Below are positions 1 through 7,429 of a DNA stretch of 64,000 bases, piece by piece (position 1 is the stretch's first letter; each line of letters opens with the position of its first letter). A program made the position numbers and the translations under genes. Source of the DNA: Bacillus sp. THAF10 (lineage in GTDB: Bacteria; Bacillota; Bacilli; Bacillales; Bacillaceae_I); assembly GCF_009363695.1 (NCBI RefSeq), contig NZ_CP045403.1, forward strand, positions 1,468,001-1,532,000, given 5' to 3'. A model generated the notes under the pieces. The model made no database searches. It was not told the origin of the DNA and saw only the letters and a program-made list of their open reading frames with translations.

Positions 1-287
1 TCAAACATTTAGAGATTAAAGAAGCACACATAGACAAATTCAATTATCACCTTGATAATATTGATATTGAACAGCTGTCAGGTACCCTAAACATTGGCAA
101 TAATTTTGAGAATCCGAGTCATCGTCCTAAGGGGCAAATGGATTCTTTAAAAAAACTAATCCACGAAAAACAAATAAAGAAATCGAAACCAACTAAAATT
201 ACATCAACCGATAAAGATGGCATTACGTTAACAGAACAAAAAAGAGGGTATACCATTACCTTCGATACAAGGGGGAAGAGGAAATGA
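1..287 (+). CDS. GerPC-like spore germination protein (5' truncated)
   Basis: The open frame enters from the left edge (first full codon at base 3) and ends with TGA at 285-287. About 94 C-terminal residues are visible. The stretch IDKFNYHL..IDIEQLSGTLNIG resembles the conserved segment of GerPC in which a predicted coiled coil is followed by a LEGTLNIG-type motif. GerP proteins are inner spore coat or spore-assembly proteins needed for nutrient germinants to pass the coat. The stop overlaps the start of the next gene (ATGA), so the two are translationally coupled. The tail is lysine-rich and ends in a beta-like TITFDTRGKRK. The family call is from memory of GerPC; the N-terminal part lies outside the window. 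Confidence 0.55.
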   Translation, partial: KHLEIKEAHIDKFNYHLDNIDIEQLSGTLNIGNNFENPSHRPKGQMDSLKKLIHEKQIKKSKPTKITSTDKDGITLTEQKRGYTITFDTRGKRK

Positions 288-568
288 GTAGCTATTCTCC
301 TAATTTTTTTATTGGAAATATTAGAATTGGTGTAGTGGAGAGCGCTTCATGCATTAATTTCGGTAACAATTATCCTGCAAACTTTCAAAGTAACAAAAAA
401 CATAATCAAGGCATTGGCAATATAAGCGGGGAACAACATGAAATTCATGGAACGAAAAGTCAAGTTAGTGATACTTCCGTCATTGACATGTTAGAGCTGT
501 CAGAAAATAAAGAGCTCCCACAATGGTTGCAGGAGCTAATAAGTGAAAAGAAAATAAAAGAGACTTGA
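284..568 (+). CDS. GerPA/GerPF-family spore protein
   Basis: A 94-residue protein overlapping the preceding GerPC-like gene by 4 bases (ATGA). It begins with a hydrophobic beta-rich segment (FFIGNIRIGVVESASCINFGNN), the layout of small GerPA/GerPF proteins in which a variant of the I..V.SGG..NFGD pattern occurs. The C-terminal third is longer and more charged than in canonical GerPA and lacks the DPDVVD motif. It probably sits in the spore coat or interspace with its GerPC-like neighbour. Two further family members face it on the opposite strand just downstream. Exact role unknown; family membership is inferred from pattern and neighbourhood. Confidence 0.55.
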   Translation: MSSYSPNFFIGNIRIGVVESASCINFGNNYPANFQSNKKHNQGIGNISGEQHEIHGTKSQVSDTSVIDMLELSENKELPQWLQELISEKKIKET

Positions 569-577
569 GAAAACACA

Positions 578-820
578 CTAATTACTAGATGTACTACGGA
601 TTGGCATATCCATTACATCAGGATCATGGACAATATTGACGTTAGAGTTAGAATGATTGTCTTCCCCAACCACTAATCCAAAACCCATATTTGTTTTTTG
701 GTAAGTCCTCCAGTTAGCTTGAAGATTATCTCCAGTAAAAATCCCAGAGTTATTCATGATTGTCATTACTTCTATTTTATCAAGCAAAATATGAATAGGA
801 GAGGCAGCCTTCTTTTTCAT
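578..820 (-). CDS. GerPA/GerPF-family spore protein
   Basis: An 80-residue protein. After a short basic N-terminus it shows the family pattern: a hydrophobic strand, then S-G-x-F-x-G-D-N-x-Q at about residues 25-34, and near the C-terminus the hallmark DPDVMD (compare DPDVVD of GerPA). It lies 14 bases downstream of the next GerPA-like gene (835-1080, same strand) and ends only 9 bases from the convergent gene ending at 568. A good ribosome site (aggaggtc) precedes the ATG. Likely a sporulation-specific coat-associated protein, co-transcribed with its upstream neighbour. Confidence 0.65.
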   Translation of the reverse strand: MKKKAASPIHILLDKIEVMTIMNNSGIFTGDNLQANWRTYQKTNMGFGLVVGEDNHSNSNVNIVHDPDVMDMPIRSTSSN

Positions 821-834
821 AGAAAGACCTCCTT

Positions 835-1080
835 CTAGAATTGAGCAGTTGGCTGCGGATTGTTAATCTCTGGGTTAGCAATAGGAGTATCAACCCCATC
901 AGGATCAAATACAACATTACAAACATTTGTCACGGCAACGATACCGATTTCAATTCCATTTCCCATATTTAATTTTCCTTGAGTAGTCCAATCGGGCTGG
1001 TTGTTTTGCCCTGTGGCAACGGCCGAGCTTTGACTGATACTGTTAACATTTATTTGATTGAAAATAATGGATACTGGCAT
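835..1080 (-). CDS. GerPA/GerPF-family spore protein
   Basis: An 81-residue protein with the same architecture as its neighbour: N-terminal SIIFNQINVNSISQSSAVATGQN and a DPDGVD motif near residue 63, followed by a proline/asparagine-rich tail. The ATG follows ggaggtagcac. It is the first gene of a two-gene minus-strand unit. The DPD motif and size place it in the GerPA/GerPF family (PF10676). A specific orthology to gerPA or gerPF cannot be decided because the pair does not sit in a complete gerPABCDEF operon in this window. Confidence 0.65.
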   Translation of the reverse strand: MPVSIIFNQINVNSISQSSAVATGQNNQPDWTTQGKLNMGNGIEIGIVAVTNVCNVVFDPDGVDTPIANPEINNPQPTAQF

Positions 1081-1293
1081 GTGCTACCTCCAATCCCCGT
1101 TTCGACGTAACCCTTTAGTGTACAGTATTCGAAAAAAATAAGGAACGTGACCAAAGAGATAAATTAACTGAAAATAAAAAATTGTTTATTGAAATTGAAA
1201 TTGTCTATGTTAACATGTAATTACGGAACAAAAAAGGACTATTTCCTTTAAAGACATAATTAGCATTCACACGAAGGGAAGTGTTACATACCA

Positions 1294-2493
1294 ATGATGA
1301 TATCATCATTACCTACGTTAAACGAAACACTCCATCGAGAGCTTATTGATTTTAGGAGAGATCTTCATCAATACCCAGAAGTAAGTGGAGAAGAATATGA
1401 AACGGCAAAGAAAATCGCAGCACAGCTAAAGAAGAATGGTATCCCTTACCAAACAGGATATGCAAAGACAGGGATTCTGGGAATGATCAAAGGGGAGAGG
1501 CCAGGTCCGACGATTGCCCTTAGAGCCGACATTGATGCTCTGCCAATTACGGAAAAGGCAACTGTCCCATTCGCATCCAAAGTAAAGGGAAAAATGCATG
1601 CTTGTGGACATGATGCTCATACAGCCATGTTGTTAGGAGCAGGCATTCTCCTTAATGAAAAAAAATCAGAAATTGCTGGCACCATATTACTTGTTTTTCA
1701 GCCAGCAGAAGAAGCTTCCCCTACTGGAGGGGCGGAACCGATGATGAACGATGGAGTTTTTTCAGAGTATGAGCCTGATGTTATATTTGGCCAGCACGTA
1801 TGGCCGGATCTGCCGGTTGGACAAGTGGGGATTCGAGATTTTGAAATGATGGGTGCAACAGATCGGTTTAAGGTGATGATTCACGGAGACGGTGGACATG
1901 CAAGTATGCCACATCAAACGAATGACGCGATTATCGCAGCGAATTATGTAGTCACCATGCTGCAAACAATTGTCAGTAGAAACGTCAATCCTTTAGAAGC
2001 AGCAGTAGTGACAATTGGGCGAATAGAAGGTGGATATAGATACAATTGTATAGCAGACTCAGTTGTGATAGAAGGCTCTATTCGGACATATAAAAAATCT
2101 ATTAAACAAGTAGTGAAAAAAAGGTTTCATGAAATTGTGGACCATGCTGCAAAGGCTATGGGAGCAAGGGCTGAAATAGAATATATCGATGGATATGAAG
2201 CAACCATTAACACCCCAAAGTGGGCACAGCTAGTACGAGAAACTGCTCAGAATTTGTTACATTCAAAGAAAGCAACTCCGGACGTAGATCCTTCCTTAGG
2301 AGGAGAAGATTTTTCTCGGTTTCTGAAAAAATATCCAGGAGCGTTCTTTTGGCTAGGATGTGCTGTAGAGGGAAGAGAGCATCAAAAACCACTACATGAT
2401 CCAAGCTTTGAATTTAATGAATTGGCCTTGCCTCTTGGGGTAAATATGTTTGTTGAAGTAACCTTAAAAGCGTTAGATAAACTCAGTAAATAA
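1294..2493 (+). CDS. M20 family N-acyl-amino-acid amidohydrolase
   Basis: A 399-residue zinc metallopeptidase-fold amidohydrolase (hippurate hydrolase / N-acyl-L-amino acid amidohydrolase branch of M20). Visible metal-site elements are RADIDALP (about 77-84), CGH at 104-106 (Cys-Gly-His of the M20D group), QPAEE at 136-140 (catalytic Glu), His168 in GQHVWP, and a distal His in LHDPSFEFNE. The middle third is the dimerisation domain. It would hydrolyse N-acylated or aromatic-acylated amino acids in the cytosol. It is followed after 35 bases by a second M20 gene, then a regulator and an AbgT transporter, so the local theme is use of p-aminobenzoyl-glutamate-like or other acyl-amino-acid substrates. 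True substrate unknown. Confidence 0.85.
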   Translation: MMISSLPTLNETLHRELIDFRRDLHQYPEVSGEEYETAKKIAAQLKKNGIPYQTGYAKTGILGMIKGERPGPTIALRADIDALPITEKATVPFASKVKGKMHACGHDAHTAMLLGAGILLNEKKSEIAGTILLVFQPAEEASPTGGAEPMMNDGVFSEYEPDVIFGQHVWPDLPVGQVGIRDFEMMGATDRFKVMIHGDGGHASMPHQTNDAIIAANYVVTMLQTIVSRNVNPLEAAVVTIGRIEGGYRYNCIADSVVIEGSIRTYKKSIKQVVKKRFHEIVDHAAKAMGARAEIEYIDGYEATINTPKWAQLVRETAQNLLHSKKATPDVDPSLGGEDFSRFLKKYPGAFFWLGCAVEGREHQKPLHDPSFEFNELALPLGVNMFVEVTLKALDKLSK

Positions 2494-2528
2494 AAGATTC
2501 TCGTTAGATTGGAGGAAAGGAGCGAGGC

Positions 2529-3839
2529 ATGTTGGAGAACGTCTCAGATTTTGTAACCGAAATATCTCCATCTTTACTATCGTGGAGAAGACATCTTCAT
2601 AAGAATCCTGAACTTGGATGGCTAGAGTATGAGACAACCTATTTTATAGGATCTATCTTAGAGGAGTTGGGTTTTTCTCTTGCTGTTGGAAAGGATGCAT
2701 TAGTATCAGAGGAAAGAATGGGAGTGCCTTCTGATGTAACACTTAAAATCAAAGAGGCTACCTCAAGAGAGAAGGGTGTACCAGAGGAATGGTTGCAGTT
2801 AATGAAAGATGGCCATACAGGACTGGTAGCAACATTAGATACAAACAAAGCTGGTAAGCATGTGGCTCTTCGCTTTGATATTGATGCCTTACCTATCGAG
2901 GAAAATAAAGAGCAGCAAGAAGAGCATTTTCCTTCCACCCACTCTTTTTCCTCATGTAATAGAGGAGTGATGCATGCATGTGCACATGATGGTCATACAG
3001 CAATAGGATTGGGCGTTGCAACCTATCTTTCCCGTCATCAAGATAAACTAACAGGGAAATATACCCTCATGTTTCAACCTGCTGAAGAAGGAAGCCGCGG
3101 CGCAAAGTCGATGGTTGCAAAAGGCTGGCTGGATGAAGTGGATTTGTTTTTAAGTGGTCATATTGGAATTTCTTCCATGAGAGTGGGTGAGGTAGTAGCA
3201 TCTGCTCATGGATTCCTTGCCACCTCTAAAATCGATGTCAACTTTATTGGAAGCGCAGCACATGCAGGAGTTGAGCCTCAAGTTGGTAAAAACGCGTTGC
3301 TAGCAGCAGCATCTTCATCCTTGCATCTTCATGCAATTCCGAGACATTCTGATGGGGTGACAAGGGTGAATGTAGGTACTTTGCATGCAGGAAGTGGGAG
3401 GAATGTAATTGCAGATCACGCAGTTATGACATTAGAAACTCGTGGGGAAACCTCATTATTAAATCAATACATGGAAGATGAAGCTGTTAGAATACTGGAA
3501 AGTACCGCCAACCTATATGGAGTATCTGCGGATATTCAGCTTGTAGGTAAAGGGGTGGAAGCTGCTTGTGAAAATGGCTGGAGAGAAATTGTAGAAGATG
3601 CTACTAAAAATAGCACGAGAGTAAAAAAGGTGATTGAAACGGTACCCTTAAAAGCATCAGAAGACGTCGCCTATATGCTCAATCATGTGAGAAGGAATGG
3701 AGCAAAAGCAACTTACTTTGTCTTTGGCACGCCTTTGCCAAAGGGACATCATCATCCAAAGTTTGATTTTGATGAAGATGTTTTAGAAGTTGCACTTGAC
3801 GTTTATCTTTCCACTATCCTATATCTTCATAACAACTAA
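2529..3839 (+). CDS. abgA: AbgA-like p-aminobenzoyl-glutamate hydrolase subunit
   Basis: A 436-residue M20 peptidase. Its N-terminus (LLSWRRHLHKNPELGWLEYET), the insert with SEERMGVPS, the FASCN-like SSCNRGVMHACAHDGH segment and the end FGTPLPKGHHHPKFDFDE resemble E. coli AbgA along the whole length. Cys151-Ala-His153 replaces the usual Cys-Gly-His; QPAEEG holds the catalytic Glu. AbgA (with AbgB) splits the folate breakdown product p-aminobenzoyl-glutamate into p-aminobenzoate and glutamate. The upstream M20 gene could be the AbgB-like partner, and the AbgT transporter lies one gene downstream. ATG after ggaggaaaggagcgaggc. Confidence 0.8.
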   Translation: MLENVSDFVTEISPSLLSWRRHLHKNPELGWLEYETTYFIGSILEELGFSLAVGKDALVSEERMGVPSDVTLKIKEATSREKGVPEEWLQLMKDGHTGLVATLDTNKAGKHVALRFDIDALPIEENKEQQEEHFPSTHSFSSCNRGVMHACAHDGHTAIGLGVATYLSRHQDKLTGKYTLMFQPAEEGSRGAKSMVAKGWLDEVDLFLSGHIGISSMRVGEVVASAHGFLATSKIDVNFIGSAAHAGVEPQVGKNALLAAASSSLHLHAIPRHSDGVTRVNVGTLHAGSGRNVIADHAVMTLETRGETSLLNQYMEDEAVRILESTANLYGVSADIQLVGKGVEAACENGWREIVEDATKNSTRVKKVIETVPLKASEDVAYMLNHVRRNGAKATYFVFGTPLPKGHHHPKFDFDEDVLEVALDVYLSTILYLHNN

Positions 3840-3867
3840 AATTGCTACACTTTTCGTGAGGTGAGCT

Positions 3868-5181
3868 ATGAAAATTAAAATTGGAATTATCGGTCCAGCT
3901 GATTCAATTGAGCGTATTTTAGCGGTAGGAAAAGAGTTTAGTAATGTTGAATTCTTATCTTTTCCTTATAAAGCTTTAGAAGAAATAGACGAAATTTTCC
4001 AACAAAATAAAAATATAGTGGAGCAATGGATGTTTTCTGGACAAGTTCCCTATTCCTATGCACTTGCAAAAAAATTGATAAAAAAAAGGGAAGGAAACTA
4101 CCCTGAGCTTTTTGGTTCGAGTTTCCTAGGGACACTTCTGGAAGCTCATGTGAGGGAGCAAAAAATTTTTCAGCAAGTAAGTCTTGATACCATCAGACAG
4201 GATAGAATCGATATGAATAAAGCGTTTTTTTCTCTTGATTCCATGAGGTTTCATTCGTTTTCTTATGAAGGGTATGTTCCAGCTGAAGAGCTTATCGCCT
4301 TTCATAAAAACTTATTTGAAAAAGGGGAGATAGAGGTAGCATTCACTTGTATTCAAAAGGTATATCAAGCATTATCTGAAGCAAATATTCCTTGCTATCG
4401 CGTGATTCCATCCGACCTTGCAATATTATCCACGTTAGAAGTAATCATTGAACGGGCACGCTCACTAAGATATCGAAAATCACAAATTGCCATTTTAGGC
4501 GTTGAGGTGATTCATACTACGGCTTCTCTGGAAGAAATGCACTATTCACATAAAATGAAAATAAAAGAATTGGAGCTCAAACGGCTCATGCTACGATTTG
4601 CAGAAGATGTAAATGGCTCTTTTGTGCAATTTGGTGATGGTCTGTTCTTGTTATTTACTACAAGAGGGGAATTGGAATGGCATCTTGAAGGGGGTTCCCT
4701 GCTAGAACTGATGGAAGATATTCGAGTACAAAGTAATTTGGATGTCAGATTAGGATTAGGGTTTGGAGAAACCGTCCTTTCAGCAGAAGAAAATGTTAGA
4801 CAAGCATTTCACCATGCGAGGCAACAATCCTCCACGCTTGTATGTGTAAACGAGGATAGGGAAGTTACCGAATTTACACATTCAACCGATAAGTTATCTT
4901 TTCACTCACGTTCTCTTGGTAGGGAATGGGAAGAGAGATTTAAGGATCTTCAAATAAGTCCAACAATCGTCTCGAAAATAAAATCATTAGCACACTATTA
5001 TCAAAAAGAAGTGATTACTTCCCAAGAACTCGCAAAATGGTTGAAAAGCACAGAGCGTAATGCACGTAGAATTTTAATGGAAATGGAGCGCTCAGGTCTC
5101 GTCAAAGTTTCTGGGGAAGAACAATCAGGTCATAGAGGAAGACCTAGAAAGATATATGAATTAAGTTTCTTAAATTCATAA
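3868..5181 (+). CDS. Regulator with degenerate cyclase-like domain and C-terminal winged helix
   Basis: A 437-residue protein, 28 bases after the abgA-like gene. I do not recognise a named homologue. Residues about 1-110 look like an alpha/beta ligand-sensing part. About 200-330 resembles the GGDEF-like / GTP-cyclohydrolase-III fold of some Firmicute regulators (FGDGLFLLF, then LGLGFGETVLSAEENVRQAFHHAR) but has no GGDEF catalytic signature. About 375-430 is a winged helix-turn-helix (SQELAKWLKSTERNARRILMEMERSGLVKV) with a GRPRKIYEL wing. It probably controls the flanking hydrolases and the abgT gene, and an 8-3-8 palindrome sits immediately before abgT. Domain assignment is inference from pattern. 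Confidence 0.6.
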   Translation: MKIKIGIIGPADSIERILAVGKEFSNVEFLSFPYKALEEIDEIFQQNKNIVEQWMFSGQVPYSYALAKKLIKKREGNYPELFGSSFLGTLLEAHVREQKIFQQVSLDTIRQDRIDMNKAFFSLDSMRFHSFSYEGYVPAEELIAFHKNLFEKGEIEVAFTCIQKVYQALSEANIPCYRVIPSDLAILSTLEVIIERARSLRYRKSQIAILGVEVIHTTASLEEMHYSHKMKIKELELKRLMLRFAEDVNGSFVQFGDGLFLLFTTRGELEWHLEGGSLLELMEDIRVQSNLDVRLGLGFGETVLSAEENVRQAFHHARQQSSTLVCVNEDREVTEFTHSTDKLSFHSRSLGREWEERFKDLQISPTIVSKIKSLAHYYQKEVITSQELAKWLKSTERNARRILMEMERSGLVKVSGEEQSGHRGRPRKIYELSFLNS

Positions 5182-5296
5182 GTTTAGTTAGTATACCTTA
5201 ATAAATGGGGATTTAGGGAGAAATATTCCATTTATCAAAAACTGCTGAAATGATTGAAAATTTAATTTATTATGAATCTAACAATTTTAGGAAGTA

Positions 5297-5315
5297 TTTT
5301 GGAACATTTCCAAAA
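5297..5315. promoter_or_regulatory. Palindrome upstream of abgT (candidate operator)
   Basis: A perfect inverted repeat with 8-base arms (TTTTGGAA / TTCCAAAA) around CAT, ending directly at the Shine-Dalgarno AAGGAG of abgT. It could be the operator of the regulator encoded just upstream, or a small RNA hairpin beside the ribosome site. Assignment is inference. Confidence 0.4.
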
Positions 5316-5329
5316 AAGGAGTGAGGAAT

Positions 5330-6862
5330 ATGAGTCAACTTCAAACAAAGCAGGATACATCGACCTCTGTTCTAGATCGAATACTAGGTGGAGTGGAACG
5401 AGTAGGAAACAAGCTTCCTGACCCATTTATGCTCTTTGTCTATTTAGCTCTTTTTATTGTCGGACTTTCTTTTATGGTAAAACAATTCGGGGTAACGGTC
5501 GAGCATCCAGGGACAGGGGAAGAGCTACCGATCAAAAGCTTATTATCTGCTGAAGGGATAGAGTTTATCCTCACATCCATGCTGACTAACTTTACTGGCT
5601 TTGCTCCTTTAGGCTTAGTGCTTGCGATGATGTTAGGAATCGGACTTGCCGACAAAGTAGGACTGATTGAAGCAGGGATTAAAAAAACGATATTAAATGC
5701 GCCAAAAGCGATTGTTACCTATGCGATTGTATTCACTGGGATACTAGGCAACCTCGCTTCTGATGCAGCTTTTGTCATTGTGCCACCTCTTGCGGCCATG
5801 ATTTTCTATACCATTGGTCGCCATCCTCTTGCTGGTTTGGCAGCAGGCTTTGCCGGAGTAGGAGCTGGTTTTACGGCAAACGTCATTGTGGCAGGAACAG
5901 ATGCACTTTTATCAGGGATTGCAACAGAGGCAATAAAGCCATTCGATGATACGTTGGTCGTTACACCTGTGGATAACTACTATTTTATGGTTACTTCTGT
6001 TTTTATCCTCGCGATAGCAGGTGCGTTAATTACAGAGAAAATCATAGAACCACGGTTAGGGATTTACAAAGGCAAGGTAGATAAAGAGCTTGAAGCGCCT
6101 AATCCGTTAGAAAGTAAAGGGTTGAAAAATGCGCTTATTGCGGGAGTTGTCTATATTGTACTCTTAGCGCTTGCGGTTTTCTGGCCAGAGTCTATTTTAC
6201 GTAATGAAGATGGAGGCCTTGTTCCTTCATTGTTTCTAGAAGCAATTGTCCCCATAACCTTATTTTTCTTTATCATTGTAGGTGTAACATACGGGGCTAC
6301 AGTCGGCAAAATTAAGAATACTAGCGATGTTCCAAAATTTATGGCGGAGTCAATGAAAGATATGGCTGGCTATATCGTTTTGATTTTCGCAGCGGCACAG
6401 TTTATTGCCTATTTTAACTGGTCCAATTTAGGAGTGTGGATTGCAGTTAATGGAGCTGATTTATTAGAAAGTATGAATCTGACAGGCATTCCAGGTGTGA
6501 TTGGCTTTGTTCTTCTTGCTGCTGTGTTAAATCTAATCATTTTTAGTGGATCTGCTCAATGGGCTTTAATGGCACCAATTTTTATTCCAATGTTTTGGAT
6601 GCTTGACTATCACCCGGCATTTATTCAGGCAGCTTTTCGTATTGCGGATTCATCTACAAATATTATTACTCCATTGAATCCCTATATGGTGGTTGTATTG
6701 GCATTTATGAAGGATTATGACAAGAAGGCAGGGTTAGGAACATTGATTTCCTTGATGTTACCTTATAGTCTTATCTTCTTAGGACTTTGGATAATCATGC
6801 TCCTCGTCTTTGCTCTGGCAGGTATACCATTTGGTCCTGGAATTGATATGAAAATCATGTGA
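5330..6862 (+). CDS. abgT: AbgT-family p-aminobenzoyl-glutamate transporter
   Basis: A 510-residue polytopic membrane protein of the AbgT family. Typical segments are visible: the N-terminal GVERVGNKLPDPFMLF, the FTGFAPLGLVLAMMLGIG hairpin, the inner GNLASDAAFVIVPPLAAMIF and GAGFTANVIVAGTDALLSG, and near the end DSSTNIITPLNPYMVVVLAF. The family carries p-aminobenzoyl-glutamate in E. coli, while some members export sulfonamides. A GTG at 5321 is in frame, but ATG 5330 is preferred because AAGGAG lies 8 bases before it. Encoded downstream of two M20 hydrolases and a putative regulator, it most likely imports their substrate. Confidence 0.88.
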   Translation: MSQLQTKQDTSTSVLDRILGGVERVGNKLPDPFMLFVYLALFIVGLSFMVKQFGVTVEHPGTGEELPIKSLLSAEGIEFILTSMLTNFTGFAPLGLVLAMMLGIGLADKVGLIEAGIKKTILNAPKAIVTYAIVFTGILGNLASDAAFVIVPPLAAMIFYTIGRHPLAGLAAGFAGVGAGFTANVIVAGTDALLSGIATEAIKPFDDTLVVTPVDNYYFMVTSVFILAIAGALITEKIIEPRLGIYKGKVDKELEAPNPLESKGLKNALIAGVVYIVLLALAVFWPESILRNEDGGLVPSLFLEAIVPITLFFFIIVGVTYGATVGKIKNTSDVPKFMAESMKDMAGYIVLIFAAAQFIAYFNWSNLGVWIAVNGADLLESMNLTGIPGVIGFVLLAAVLNLIIFSGSAQWALMAPIFIPMFWMLDYHPAFIQAAFRIADSSTNIITPLNPYMVVVLAFMKDYDKKAGLGTLISLMLPYSLIFLGLWIIMLLVFALAGIPFGPGIDMKIM

Positions 6863-6906
6863 CTAGGCAAATGTACTATTTTAGAAAAATTATTCATGGA
6901 TTGATT

Positions 6907-6950
6907 ATCCCTCACATACCATATATAAATTTAATGGTAATGTGGGGGAT
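6907..6950 (+). promoter_or_regulatory. Hairpin that sequesters the ribosome site of the HPr-like gene
   Basis: Arms ATCCCTCACATACCAT (6907-6922) and ATGGTAATGTGGGGGAT (6934-6950) form an imperfect long inverted repeat. The 3' arm contains the GGGGGAT Shine-Dalgarno of the gene starting at 6956. It has no following U-run, so it is more likely a translational control hairpin than a terminator. Seen in sequence; function inferred. Confidence 0.45.
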
Positions 6951-6955
6951 TTGTG

Positions 6956-7219
6956 ATGGTTTCCAAACAGATTACAGTAGTTATTGAAAATAGCCTTCAT
7001 TCTCAGTTTTATCAAGCATTCGTTCAGATGGCAGGTCAATTTGTATCTGACATAAAAATTGTGCGTCACCAAAAGACAATAAACGCGAAAAGTTTAATGG
7101 GGTTCTTATCACTTGGGATTACAGATGGGAATGTTGTAACAATAAAAGCAGAAGGAACCGATGAGAAAGAAGCTGTTGAGTGCCTTTCTAGAATATTAAA
7201 AGGGGAAGAACCTCTTTGA
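6956..7219 (+). CDS. HPr-like phosphocarrier paralogue
   Basis: An 87-residue protein when started at ATG 6956 (a GTG at 6953 is in frame but too close to GGGGGAT). With this start, His falls exactly at position 15 and Ser at position 46 in KSLMG, the two phosphorylation sites of HPr. The active-site context is H-S-Q-F instead of H-A-R-P, so Arg17 and Pro18 are missing. The Ser46 region (KTINAKSLMGFLSLGI) is well preserved, which suggests control by HPr kinase and a CcpA-coeffector-like role similar to Crh rather than sugar phosphotransfer. It lies 93 bases after abgT, separated by a hairpin. Confidence 0.75.
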   Translation: MVSKQITVVIENSLHSQFYQAFVQMAGQFVSDIKIVRHQKTINAKSLMGFLSLGITDGNVVTIKAEGTDEKEAVECLSRILKGEEPL

Positions 7220-7225
7220 AATCGC

Positions 7226-7258
7226 TGCAGGTGAATAACATATTCTCCTGCATTTTTT
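7226..7258 (+). terminator. Rho-independent terminator after HPr-like gene
   Basis: Stem TGCAGGTGAAT (7226-7236) with ATTCTCCTGCA (7242-7252), one mismatch, followed by TTTTTT. Confidence 0.8.
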
Positions 7259-7262
7259 ATTT

Positions 7263-7297
7263 AAGCTCTTTTCTAAAGGCTTGGAAAACAGCCTTTA
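7263..7297. repeat. Truncated copy of the AAGGCTCTTTTC repeat family
   Basis: AAGCTCTTTTCTAAA is fused to a short AAAGGCT/AGCCTTT hairpin. It matches the ends of the MITE-like family described at 11966, with the middle deleted. About 35 bases remain. Confidence 0.45.
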
Positions 7298-7316
7298 CAA
7301 AAGGAAAACTTTACAT

Positions 7317-7344
7317 TTGAGAACGGACAAGTTCATGGTATACT
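7317..7344 (+). promoter_or_regulatory. Candidate sigma-A promoter of the acyltransferase gene
   Basis: TTGAGA (7317-7322), 16-base spacer, TATACT (7339-7344), about 85 bases before the start codon. Confidence 0.5.
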
Positions 7345-7429
7345 CATCGAATATATACATGTAACAGGTTTATGATGCTATTATTCTTGGGTAAAAACCT
7401 TCGTATAACTAGAAATGGAGGAGAACATC

